A stretch of 64,000 nt of DNA from Tetracentron sinense (Eukaryota > Streptophyta > Magnoliopsida > Trochodendrales > Trochodendraceae): positions 7,774,047 to 7,838,046 of the forward strand of contig CM026570.1 in assembly GCA_015143295.1 (NCBI GenBank). The letters run 5' to 3'. Numbering within the stretch: the stretch's first letter is position 1; each line of letters opens with the position of its first letter. The notes under the pieces are model-generated. The model was not told where the DNA came from and did not search any database. It saw only the letters and a program-made list of their open reading frames with translations. This document shows, in pieces, positions 45,050-56,616 of this stretch. A program made the position numbers and the translations under genes.

Positions 45050-45340
45050 GGCCTGGGATTGTCTATGGCGAAGCCAGAAAGGGCTTATCTCGGGGTTCCA
45101 TAGAATAGGTGACAAGTGGTGGAAAAGTCAAAATCATGGGCCCACGATTTTGACTTCTCCACCCTTAATAAGACATGTGGCGATAAGTGTGTGAGAATAA
45201 AGGGGAGAGATATCATATGGGGAGAAGTCAAAAAAATGGGGAGAAAATGAAATGACTTCTCCCCATTTTTTGGCCAATTGCCGCACAATGTATGGAACCC
45301 CGAGAGGGGTTTCTGGCTTCGCCAGAGACAAGCCAAAGCC
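45050..45340. mobile_element. 291-bp Mutator-like MITE with perfect 9-bp TSD
   Basis: Flanked by TACCCAAAA at 45041-45049 and 45341-45349. The termini GGCCTGGGATTGTC and GACAAGCCAAAGCC are inverted, and GGCGAAGCCAGAAA and TCGGGGTTCCATA are repeated inverted inside for about 55 bases. It sits in one copy of a tandemly duplicated host segment. Confidence 0.85.
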
Positions 45341-45369
45341 TACCCAAAATGCCACTCACGATGCTATAA

Positions 45370-45990
45370 ACCCCCCCCCCCCCCCCCCCCCCCCGCCGTC
45401 TATACCCTTCTATTCTTACATGTCATCATCTACACCTATACCCAAAATGCCACTCACGATGCTATCCCCCCCCCCCCCGTCTATACCCTTCTATTCGACC
45501 CTCAAGTTTGTTTTTCTGTTTCCAAAGTATCTTTTAAGCTTCTATGACTTCCCGAAAATTCCCTAAGTCTTTTTTTTTTTGTTCCAAACATACTCTTTAA
45601 GTTTTTATACCTAAAATGTCCCTTAAGTTGCTATATCCAAAATGTCACTAAGTTTCTGTACTATTTCATGGGACTCCTTAAATTTTTATGTTGCCAAAAT
45701 ACTCCTCAAGTTTTTATAATATTTTACACTTTCCAAAATGCCCCTAAGTCGTTTTGTTCCTAAATCCTAACACACCAATCAAGTTTTTATACCTAAAATA
45801 CCCCTCACGTTTCTATACTATTTTATGGGACCCTCAAGTTTTTTTATTCCTAAAATGTCTCAAGTTTCAATAATATTTTATACTGTTATATAACACGTCT
45901 CTCAATTTTCTTTGTTCCTAAACTGCCCCTAAAGTCTTGTTGTTCCCAAAATACCCCTAAAGGTACATGTCTTCAAATTTCTATTCTATT
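45370..45990. repeat. Poly-C tracts and degenerate tandem repeats
   Basis: Two C-runs (45370-45394, 45466-45478) end two copies of a ~90-bp unit containing CATGTCATCATCTACACC. They are followed to about 45990 by degenerate units of the form CCTCAAGTTTTTATACCTAAAATGCC. No gene is seen. 45991-46391 holds a TG-rich microsatellite (about 46138-46200) and an A-run (46259-46279). Confidence 0.7.
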
Positions 45991-46391
45991 TATTTTCTAT
46001 TTTTCTTGCACATGCACATGCTGTGCATATGCACACCCATGACCCACCTAGTATCTATAAAGAAACGAAATGTGAGGACTTGATTAATTAATAGGTACAT
46101 TTGAATGTAATCTAAGGGTGAAGCTTACAAGGGCTGCATGTGTGTGTGTGGTGTGTGTGAGAGTTTGCATGCTATGTGTGTGTGGGTTTGCATGAGTGGT
46201 GTGAGTATTTCCTTGTATTTGCCTTCAGTCATTGCTTTGTGGTATAATTGAGTTTACCCCAAAAAAAAAAAAAAAAAAAGAAGTAATATAGCTATTTGGA
46301 TTTTCTATCCAATCGGATTTTCTTGGCAACTAATTGGTTGCCAAGAAAATAGGAAAAAATAAAGAAGAAAGAAAAATGCAATTAAGTTGTA

Positions 46392-48449
46392 GGAGAAAAT
46401 ATATTTACACCTCTGAGGTTTGACGAAAATACACATAGACCCCTCAGTTTTCAAAAAGTATATTACGTACCTTTACTTTTTAAAATAATGGCATTTAGAC
46501 CCCTTCCATTAGTCAACTCACAGAAATGCTGATGTATGATGATGTCATATGATGAATTGTATACACTTCCAAAACCGCCGCTTCAATTTTGAGAAAACAC
46601 TTTTCCTACTCCAAAATGCTATTTATTTATTATTTAAACATCCGGTTCTCACCCTTGAAGTCGCCACGAGTACCTTTTGACACCCTTTAACCGTGGTTAA
46701 GATTCACCCACCTATCCTTAGTTTTTTATTATTAAAAAAAATTAGAGTTTTTCTAATATTAAAAACAGTTTTTAAATATTTTTTAAGATCATAATTCTTT
46801 TTTGAAAATTTAAAAAAAAGAGTTTTTTTAATATTAAAAACAGTTTTTTAATATTAAAATTAAAAAACTGTTTTTAATGTTAAAAAAAACTCTTTTTTTT
46901 AAAAAAAATTTCAAAAAAGAATTATGATCTTAAAAAAAAAATCAAGGTTGGGTGGGTGAATCTTAACCACAGTTAAGGGGTGTCAAAAGGGACACGTGAC
47001 GATCTCAAGTGGTGGTATTAAAAAACTTTATTTATTTTTTAAAATTTTCAAAAAAGAATTAAGATATTAAAAAAAATAAAAACCAAGGATGGGTGGGTGA
47101 ATCTTAACCAAGGTTAACGGGTGTCAAAAGGGACACGTGGCGACCTCAAGTGTTGATATTAAAAAAATGTTTTTAATATTAAAAAACTCTTAATTTTCAA
47201 AAAAGAATTAATATATATATAAAAAAAAACGAAGGATGGGTGGGTGAATCTTAACCACGGTTAACAGGTGTCAAAAGGGACACGAGGCGACCTCAAATGG
47301 TGATATTAAAAAACTGTTTTTAATATTAAAAAACTAATTTTTTTTAATTTTCAAAAAAAAATAATATTAAAAAAAAGAACCAGGGATGGGTGAGTGAATT
47401 TTAACCACGGTTAAGGGGTGTCAAAAGGGACACGGGGCCACCTCAAGTGGTGATATTGAAAAAATATTTTTAATATTATAAAAAGTCTAATTCTTTTTTT
47501 TTTTTCAAAAATGAATTAATATTAAAAAAAATCTAAGGATGGGTGGGTGAATCTTAATCACGGTTAAGGGGTGTCAAAAGGGACACATGGTGTCATCAAG
47601 GGATGGTATTAAAAAACTGTTTTATTATTAATAAAACTCTTTTTTTTAATTAAAAAAGAATTAATATTTAAAGAAAAACCAAGGAGGGGTGGGTGAATTT
47701 TAACCACGGTTAAGGGGTGTCAAAAAGGGACACGAGACGACCTCAAGGGGTGATATTAAAAAACTGTTTTTAATATTAAAAAAAACTCTATTTTTTTTAA
47801 TTTTCAAAAATGAATTAGTATTTTAAAAAAAAACCCCAAGGATGGGTGGGTGAATATTAACTACGGTTAAGGGGTGTCAAAAGGGACACGTGGTGACCTC
47901 AAGGGGTGGTATTAAAAAATTATTTTTAATATTAAAAAAAACTAATTTTTTTTAATATTCAAAAAAGAATTAATATAAAAAAAATACCAAAGATGGGTCG
48001 GTGAATCTTAACCACGGTTAAGGGGTGTCAAATGGGACACGTGGCGACCTCAAGGGGTGATATTAAAAATCTGTTTTTAATATTAAAAAACTCGAATTTT
48101 TTTTTAATTTTCAAAAAAGAATTAATATTTGAAAAAAACAAGGAAGGGTGGGTGAATCTTAACCACGGTTAAGGGGTGTCAAAAGGGACACGTGGCAACC
48201 TCAATGGGTGATTACCAGATTTTTAAATTATAAATAAATAGTGTTTTTTCAAAATTGAAGGGGTAATTTTGGAAGTGTATATACTTCATCACATGACATC
48301 ATCATACATTAGTATTTCTGTTAGTTGACTAACAGTTAAGGTTTAAGTGCCATTATTTTAAAAAGTAAGAGTGCTTCATGTATTTTTTGAAAACTGAGGG
48401 GTCTATGTGTATTTTCGTCAAACCTAAGGAGTATAAATGTATTTTCTCC
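46392..48449. mobile_element. Non-autonomous Mutator-like element (2058 bp) with long TIRs and an internal tandem array
   Basis: A perfect 9-bp TSD TAAGTTGTA lies at 46383-46391 and 48450-48458. The termini begin GGAGAAAATA and share ACGAAAATACACATAGACCC, forming TIRs of roughly 330 bases. Between them a unit of about 150 bp recurs about nine times (46960-48200): a GATGGGTGGGTGAATCTTAA, CGGTTAAGGGGTGTCAAAAG and GGACACGTGGCGACCTCA block, then an AT-rich part. The array forms a continuous inverted relation with the left TIR. No MURA transposase is present. Confidence 0.9.
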
Positions 48450-48899
48450 TAAGTTGTATTAAGAAAATCAAAATTTTCTTCTTTTATTTGCTTTTGTCAA
48501 TTTTCACGCTAAACAAACAAATAGAGTGTTAGATTTCCTCCTTGAACACCCTTCCGGCTTTTGTACCATTAATCATAACTGTTGGATTGATTCTAAAAAA
48601 TCTTTTTTTCCGTTCTAATATCGCAGGAAAGACGATGTGTTTCTCTATATCATTGAAAGAATTCTAAATGAGGGGAGACTTATTTGGTAAACTCAATAAC
48701 ACTACAAGGTGATTACGAAAGCAATTGAAAGAAAGACTCACACCATCAATGCAAACACACACGCACAGCATGCAAACAACACATCACACATACCACACAT
48801 GCAACCTAAATAAGCTTCACCCTAGAGCTCCTCAAAATGGGTACCAATCATTTGAGGCATCAAGTACTAGATGTTTGGACTAGACTTTTGTGTTGCTAA

Positions 48900-49287
48900 G
48901 AGCATTCTTTTGGTGAGCCAAAAGACTAAAAATGTGCTAAAATGACTCCCAGCAACCTCAACAGAATGAAGAAATCCCTTAGGTGAATCTACAGTACTCA
49001 CCAAAGTTAAATCTTCTCACCCTTGGGCCTACACAAATAATAAAATAAGGTTTCTCTCTCTCCCTTTCTTTTTTGTGGTCCAACACAAACAATAAAATAA
49101 TATTTTTCTCTTTCTTCCTTTTTCGTTTTCCCACACAAATGATAAAATATTGCTTCTCTCTCCTTTTGTTTTGGTTAAAATGGTGAGGCTATTGGGAGTG
49201 TTTTAAAAAAGTGGCTCACCAAAACCACTTTTTGTGGGTTTTGGCTATTTTGGTGAGTGAAATTTGGTGAGGCCGCTAGGAATGCTC
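48900..49287. mobile_element. Tourist-like (PIF/Harbinger) MITE, 388 bp
   Basis: Target TAA duplicated at 48897-48899 and 49288-49290. The termini GAGCATTC...GAATGCTC are inverted, with TTGGTGAGCC inside the left end and GGTGAGGCC near the right end. No coding capacity. Confidence 0.75.
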
Positions 49288-49290
49288 TAA

Positions 49291-50303
49291 TGGACACGGG
49301 TGGCAAACCAAGCACGCTACCTAAAAGTTTGACCTCTTTTAAAAACAATGAAGAGCTCAACCACCTCTTTTAAAAACAATAAAGAGCTCAACCAGACCAA
49401 ATAAGGGAACCTCAACACACACCAAAAATACAAAAATCCTCGGCCTAGGGGTCTTACTTCAATTAGTAATTATTTAATTTAAATATTTAACAGGGCTGAC
49501 CCGTTCATTAAGCCATCAAATTCCATGCTTTAGGTCCAAAAAAATAAAGCCCCAAAACATGGGTTTTGATAGCTTTATGAACCTTATTTAATGAAAAGAA
49601 ACCTTGAAAAAGACCCTATTTAAAATTTTCGTTTTAGGCCCTCTAAATGGCTTGGGCCGGTCCTACGTCTAGGAAATAGACCATCCTGCCCAACACAATT
49701 TTAAAGGTGTTTAAAAAAATTTGCTCAGGAATCGTGCTAGCTGAGAATCCAATTCTGAGCTACTCGTGCTAGCTGAGAATCCAATTCTGAGCTAGACGGT
49801 CTCGGTCAGGTCTTTGCCCCAGACGGTCTTAGATGAGGAGTCCTACCCTATTTTCAGTCAATTCCTACTCCACCCAAAACTCAAAAAACAAGAAAAAAAA
49901 GGTGATTGGTGGAGGTTAAAAGTAAGGATTGAGGGAAAGTAGGACAGCATTCCTCAAAATAGATCAATATTTTCATTTATTTATTAATAAATTAAAGAGA
50001 TATTGCATATAGAACCTGAACACTAGAAAAGTCGCGTGGGAAGATTAAGAGTAATTTATATTCATGTCTGAAGATTTTTGAGTCAATTTGGTGGATGCAG
50101 AAATCACAAGTCTTCATGCAGTGGACTTCAAAGATAAGAATTCATTGATGAGGGCGTAGGGTACGTACCACTGTACATTTAAAGGTCACCGTGTTCACAA
50201 TTAGAACATCCAAACTTTGAACAAAGAAAATAACTGTAGAACCTAAGTAACCAAAGCAGGGTCAAGGTGCGGGTGTGGGAGAGGGTCATATTTTAATTTA
50301 GGA
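49291..50303. other. Non-coding, with two small tandem duplications
   Basis: CTCTTTTAAAAACAAT...GAGCTCAACCA is repeated around 49334-49396. CGTGCTAGCTGAGAATCCAA is repeated at about 49733 and 49764. Nothing else is recognised. Confidence 0.5.
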
Positions 50304-50626
50304 TATTGTCGAGAGCGCTTCCGGAGTCTCGATATATATATATAAATAATATTTTAATTTTTTTTAAAATTTAATATTATATTATTGAATCTTAAAAATT
50401 AGAGAATCTTGATCTAACTTAATAAAGATTAAAAAAGACATTGTGTTGGCGTCTGAGTGTGATTAAACTCATATAGAGTTCAATCGCAATTGGCAAATAT
50501 CATGATCTGGTCCATAGATTAAAAAAATAAAGAATATTAAAAAAAAATTTATGTAGAAGAAAAAAGTTGAAAAAAAAGACTTTATGAACACATACATTAA
50601 TACAAGTCACAACACATCAATGAAAA
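50304..50626 (+). repeat. Dispersed repeat R1, copy 1
   Basis: About 320 bp, direct repeat of 52633-52941. Shared words include TAAATAATATTTTAA, AAAGACATTGTGTTGG and GAAGAAAAAAGTTGAAAAA. No gene lies from 50627 to 51231; that stretch is AT-rich and includes a GGAAACCGCGG/ACCGCGGTTT small repeat near 50790. Confidence 0.75.
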
Positions 50627-51231
50627 AATAAATGAAACTGAAAAGACTTTGTCTTTCCATATGCATTAAAACTTAAACCCATGAGAAAGGGTAAATATGT
50701 AAATTCGATGATTTCACGGTTTATCTTTCGTTATTTTTATGAATTACTGTGATGAAAAAATGTGGATTCACCGTGCTCTACAAAAATGAAACCGCGGTTT
50801 ACAAAAATGGAAACCGCGGAGGAGCAGGGTAAACAGACGGGTGGGATTACTAAGCGTAGAACCCAACAACCCGTAGAGACGATTTTTAAAGGCATCAAAG
50901 GTACGGTCCTCCCTGCAGAAAAGTGATCATAATTCATAAATGATATCTTTGACAATAAGAACACCTACTGTGGCAAGTTGGCGACAGCCAAGGATACCTG
51001 GCCACGGCATGGACAGCGATTTGGTCCAGCGCGAAGCCTCTTTAACTGCACATTTAACCGTAGTTAAAAAAAATTTACTCTTAGAGTTAATTATTTCTTT
51101 TAAAAACTAACGTCAGATGGTTGAATCCTAAAAATCTTAACCAAAATTAAAAAGTGTAAAGAGAGAAATGTTGACCTATGGGACAGGCCAAACGGTTTTG
51201 GTCTTGCGAGGCCCGACCAAATCCCATTTGC

Positions 51232-51595
51232 CTAGGGCTGTAAACGAATCGGAAATGCCTAGTCCGATTAAGGGGGTGTTTGGCATTGTTACGGGGGAAT
51301 TGTTTTATTTACCCAAGGATGAATCCCAAAAACGCGTTTGGATGACACAAAATCGACACACTTTTTTGGGATTAAAGTGTTCTCAACATTTTTTTGGGAA
51401 CAAAATATTTTAGGTCTCGTAGAGCATTCTTTAAGAACGTCGGGGAGCTCGAGTGCAAAAGGGAGTGCGCCATCGAACATCTCCCCTGAACAATCTTCTT
51501 CGTCCCAAACAGCAGTATCTTGCGGGGATTCTTCTTCGTCCTAAACTGTAGTATCTTGCAGGGATTTCGTCGGCGACAAGCATGATACTCACACA

Positions 51596-51629
<34 letters not shown>

Positions 51630-52464
51630 TATCTCGCCATATTTAGTGGTATCTCTTTAAATCGTTCTAGAGACAAACCCTAACCCAAACAGTGGGTTTT
51701 TTAGATTTTTTTTTTAAGGTTTTAACTTTTCTCTAGGAATGACGTAGAACAAACGAGTAGGAGATGAATCGAGGGGTGGAAGATTGTAGAAAATTTTGAT
51801 GAATATACAGTTGCAATTTTAGAAATAACTAAAAGAGATCACTTCTGCAATTTGATAAACAAACTTAAAAATACATGGGAAATTTGAAACTTGTTCATAG
51901 AGTTTGGTCCAAGGGATCAGTGGTTCACGATTTATATGTTAGCCATTTGCATCTCACCATGTACTCCATCCAAACGTGATTCCATAGTTTTTGTTCTTTA
52001 AGAATGATTCTAAAGTGTTGCCAAACGAGTGCCTAGCACATAAGCATCGTAAAAAATCAAGAATGTTCTGTTTTTAGAATCATTGAATCACTAAGAACGC
52101 TGCCAAACACCCCCTAAGAATCCAATGGATCCGAATCCGATCCGAGATCCGTCGAATGACCCAATCCGAATCCGATTACTTATTCGAGATCCGAATCCAA
52201 TTAACCCTAATATATATAAAAATTAATATTTTAATTAAAAAATTAAAAATTATGATTAGTATGGTAGTATATTTGTAAAATTATATAAAATATTATTATT
52301 GTTATATATAATCTAATCTGATTAGATCACTATAGATCCAAATCCGATCCAATTATAATATGATTCAAGATATCGAATCCGTATCCAATCTAACGGATCT
52401 ATTATAGAATTAGGATCCCGTTTAATCGGATTTGGATTAAGATTCAATCCATTAACAACCCTAG
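51232..52464. mobile_element. MITE with CTAGGG...CCCTAG ends, split by a Tourist element
   Basis: The left end CTAGGGCTGTAAACGAATCG and the right end (reverse complement CTAGGGTTGTTAATGGATTG) are inverted. The interior is full of ATCCGAATCCGAT words. The Tourist-like element 51272-52114 interrupts it after CCGATTAA. No reliable TSD was found. Confidence 0.55.
51272..52114. mobile_element. Tourist-like (PIF/Harbinger) element, 843 bp
   Basis: TIRs GGGGGTGTTTGGCA and TGCCAAACACCCCC, with the TAA target duplicated at 51269-51271 and 52115-52117. It is non-autonomous. The short frames inside (CT/CA microsatellite at 51597-51630) are spurious. Confidence 0.85.
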
Positions 52465-52632
52465 AAGAGCCTTCCAAAAGTGCAAACCATTGTATTTGGG
52501 TTTGGAATTTTCTTTGGCAGATGTACTTGGATATATCTATATGCATGACACGGGAGAGGTACAATGCACATCTCCCAAGCTCATTACATGTCTTCTATGA
52601 TACCCATTAATTGTGCCTTCGGAGTGTCGGTA

Positions 52633-52941
52633 TATCGTTGAGAGTGCCTCCGGAGCGCCGGTATATGTATAAATAATATTTTAAATTTTTTAAAAATTTA
52701 ATATTATATTATTCAACCTTAAAAATTAGAGAATCTTGATCAAACTTAATAAAGATTAAAAAAGACATTGTGTTGGCCTTTGAGTGTGATTGAGTTCATC
52801 GGATTTGGCAAAGATCATGATCTCGTCCGTAGATTAAAAAAATAAAGAATATTAAAAAAAATTAATGTGGAAGAAAAAAGTTGAAAAAGAAGAATTTATG
52901 AACACGTACAACTGACACAAGTCATAACACATCAATGAAAA
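52633..52941 (+). repeat. Dispersed repeat R1, copy 2, abutting the LRR-RLK 5' end
   Basis: Same orientation as copy 1. It ends about 190 bases before the LRR-RLK ATG, so it may contribute to that gene's promoter or 5' UTR. Confidence 0.75.
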
Positions 52942-53131
52942 CTTAATAACTCACCCTCTTTCAACGGCATTGAATATGAATCGGATAAGAATCGTATCCA
53001 ATTCCCTTATACCCCTACATATGGCCCTACATATGCCAGTGGGGTGTAGTGTTTTTGTGTTATATATTCTGGTCGGGATATCACTAACCCCAGCTTTCCT
53101 CCTCCCAAAGAAAAGTAAAGGAAAAAACAAA

Positions 53132-56100
53132 ATGAGGGGACTTGGGTCAATCACACTTCATGCCATCTTGCTGTGGTACATCAACTCCTCTATTGGATCA
53201 TTGGCATCTGCTGTTTGGAATCGAAACGAGACGGACAGACTCGCTCTGCTTGCCTTCAAGGATGCCATTACTCAAGAATCACTCGGAGTCATGAATTCCT
53301 GGAACCATTCAATACACTATTGTGATTGGCCAGGAGTCTCATGCAGTCGCCTGCATCGACAGAGGGTCTCCGTCCTAGATCTAGGCTCACAGGGATTGAG
53401 TGGTACCCTCTCTCCCCACATAGGCAACCTTTCCTTCCTTAGGATCATCTTTCTCCAAAACAACACCTTCCATGGCAAAATCCCACCAGAGATTGGCCGT
53501 TTGTTCCGTCTACGCCTCCTCTATCTGCACAACAATTCTTTTAGTGGGGAACTTCCCATTAATCTAACCCTTTGTTCAAGTCTCAGAGAATTGAATTTGA
53601 TGAATAACATGCTCACCGGAAAAATCCCCGGTGAATTTTATCTACCAAGGATTGATGCACTAGGCCTTTCTCAGAACAATTTCATAGGAAACATCCCACC
53701 ATCGTTTGGGAATCTTTCGTCTCTCTACTACCTCTCTCTATCAAATACCTTGTTGGAGGGAAGAATTCCCGGTGATCTCAGTCGAATCTCAGGCTTACAG
53801 TATCTTCTACTTTCTCTTAACAAATTATCGGGTACGATTCCTTCTAGTCTCTACAACCTCTCGAGCATCATCGTATTCGCGGTAATAGGTAACCAATTAC
53901 TACAGGGAAGCCTTCCTATCAATATTGGCCTCTCTCTTCCCAATCTCCAACAGCTTTATTTGGGGGGAAACCAATTCACAGGACCCATTCCTGTTTCATT
54001 ATCGAACGCTTCGCAACTCGAACATCTTTCGATTATCAGTAATAAGTTCAGCGGATCAGTTCCTTGGGAGCTAGGAAGGTTACAGAATCTTTCATGGATA
54101 GGTTTCAGTTTTAACATGCTAGGAACTGCACAAGGAAATGATTGGAGTTTTATAAATTCTATAACAAACTGTTCAAAGCTAGAGAGGTTGTTATTGGGGG
54201 GTAATCATCTCCGAGGCTCATTGCCTAACTCCATAGCCAATCTCTCCACTCGCATCATATATCTATCAATAGGTGTAAATCAAATATATGGAACCATCCC
54301 TCCAGGGATTGAGAACCTTGTAAACTTGCAGCTTTTGGATATTCAATATGTGTTCTTGACAGGCAGTATTCCAAGTGGTATTGGGAAGCTACAGAGGTTG
54401 CTACGGCTGTATTTATCAGGAAATACATTGACAGGACAAATCCCATCCTCTCTTGGTAACCTAACTGTATTGTATGATCTTGCTTTAAAAGAAAATCACT
54501 TGGCAGGAAAAATACCTCCAAGTCTTGGAAATTGTCGACAATTACAGGTCATGGACCTTTCTCAAAATCTCCTCAACGACACCATACCAAGTATGATTCT
54601 TGGCCTTCCTTCATTGATTTCTATAAACTTATCTCACAATTCCTTGTCTGGATCACTGCCTTTTGAAGTTGGTAACTTGAAACAACTTGAAAAACTAGAT
54701 GTGTCTAACAATAGATTGTCAGGTGGTATTCCAAACACACTTGGGAATTGTTTGAGCTTGGATCAAATTCACTTGGAGTGCAACTTCTTGGAAGGATCCA
54801 TTCCCCAAGATCTGAGTAGTTTAAGAGGTGTACAATACTTGGATCTCTCGCGTAATAACTTGTCTGGACAGATACCTGAATATCTTTCCAAGTTTCCTCT
54901 CCTTAAAAATTTAAATCTGTCTTTCAATGAGCTTGAAGGTGAAGTTCCAAAGGTGGGGGTCTTCGGGAATGCAAGTTTGATTTCTATAGTCAGAAACAAG
55001 AAGCTTTGTGGAGGTATCTCGGGATTGAAGCTGCCCAAATGCCTCATCCAAGACTCTAAGGAAAAGGGCATGTCTCCTGTCCTGAAAGCACTAATTCCAG
55101 TATTTGCTTCAATTCTATGCTTAATTATTTTGGCTTGCTTTCTTGTCATGGGTTACCGGAGAAGAAGAATATCAAGAAAGAAGGATTCTTCCACACCACT
55201 GTTTGAACATGATCAGTACTTGAGGATTTCTTATGCAGAGCTTCTTAAAGCTACTAATGGCTTCTCCGAGGCAAATTTGATTGGTGTTGGAAGTTATGGC
55301 TCTGTGTATAAAGGAGTTCTTGAACAAGATGAGAAAGTTGTTGCAGTGAAGGTGCTCAATCTTGGTCAAAGAGGAGCTTCAAAGAGTTTTATATCTGAAT
55401 GCAAAGCCTTGAAAAACATCCGGCATCGAAATCTCCTTAAGATCTTGAGTGTATGCTCGAGTTCGGACTTTCAAGGTAATGATTTCAAAGCTCTAGTTTA
55501 TGAGTACATGCCTCAAGGGAGTCTAGAGAAGTGGTTACATCCAAAAGAAGAAGATGGAGGAGGAGGAGAAGGGGAGCCTGAGTTAAAAAATCTTAATCTG
55601 ATCAGAAGACTGAATATCGCCATTGATATTGCTTCTGCAATGGAGTATCTTCACTATCATTGCCAAGCAACGATTGTCCATAGCGATCTCAAGCCAAACA
55701 ATGTTCTTCTCGACGATGACATGACTGCCCATGTGGGTGATTTTGGGCTAGCAAAGGTTATTTCTTGCAGCATTTCCAGTAATGCTGGGCAAAATCAAAG
55801 TAGCTCAGTTTTGATAAAGGGATCTATCGGTTATGTTGCTCCAGGTATGAATTTTCTTTTGATTTACAAATAAAATTATAACGTTATGACAATTTTAAAG
55901 GTGTAGTTTCATATGAATCTCCATATATGGGACGTAATCTTCTCCAGTTGTAACCGGTTTTGCCAAAACCGGTTACACCCCTGAGGTGGCCATGTCCCTT
56001 TTGACACATTTTAACTGTGGTTAAGTTTCATATGAAAAAAGCAAGGGCAGTTGTTGGTCTAGCCCCGGTTCCCCCCCCCCCCCCTTTTTCTCCAGTGGGG

Positions 56101-56591
56101 CAGGAGTGATGAAGGATTTACAATTACAAATATTATTGAAGGCTAAAATGATAAATGTTTTACACTTTGTAGAGTACGGTATGGGTGGCGAGGTGTCTGC
56201 AAAGGGAGATGTGTACAGCTACGGAATTCTTTTACTGGAGATGTTTACGGGAAAAAGGCCAATGGATGAGATGTTCAAGGAGGGTCTGAATCTTCATAAC
56301 TCCGTTAAGATGGCTTTGACTGAGCAAGTAATGGAGGCGGTGGACCCTCTACTATTATCAGAACCAGAAAAAGACACGAGAGGTAGGATGGAGGAGTGTT
56401 TGGTCTTGGTACTACAAATTGGGATTGCATGTTCCGTGGAATCGCCAAGAGATCGAATGGAGATGGGAGATGTGCTGACAGAATTACAAACGGTCAGGGA
56501 TGTTTACCAAGGGGTAGGGGTCCATGGAGCGAGAAGAAGTAGGTCCCAGATTGCAGGAGAAGGCCCATCTAATTCTATATTGAAGGCATGA
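53132..56591 (+). CDS. LRR receptor-like kinase, subfamily XII (FLS2/EFR/XA21-like), 1043 aa
   Basis: Plasma-membrane immune-type receptor kinase. Exons 53132-55844 and 56173-56591 join in phase 1 (CCAG|gtatga ... ttgtag|AGTAC) at the conserved kinase intron, giving GYVAPEYGMGGE. The start at 53132 gives a good signal peptide (MRGLGSITLHAILLWYINSS). An in-frame ATG at 52976 would bury it. Order of parts: LRRNT with YCDWPGVSC (63-71), about 22 LRRs of LxxNxLxGxIP type, a transmembrane helix (about 652-674, PVFASILCLIILACFLVMGY) and a kinase from about 710. GVGSYGSV, Lys740 in VAVKVL, HSDLKPNN (850-857) and DFG (870-872) are present. The catalytic loop has Ser before Asp, so it is a non-RD kinase, as is typical of pattern-recognition receptors. 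No disabling mutation is seen. The ligand is unknown. Confidence 0.95.
55845..56172 (+). other. LRR-RLK intron containing a mobile-repeat scrap and C-run
   Basis: A 328-bp intron. It contains AACCGGTTTTGCCAAAACCG and GGTGGCCATGTCCCTTTTGA (a relic of the GGTTAAGGGGTGTCAAAAGG family), plus a C-run at about 56070-56083. Confidence 0.7.
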
Positions 56592-56616
56592 GAAGACATA
56601 TGCGAGATGGAATCAC

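Noticed and set aside
52976..53131. Upstream in-frame ATG of the LRR-RLK adding 52 residues
   Set aside because: The extension has a hydrophobic segment but would displace the standard signal peptide that starts at 53132.
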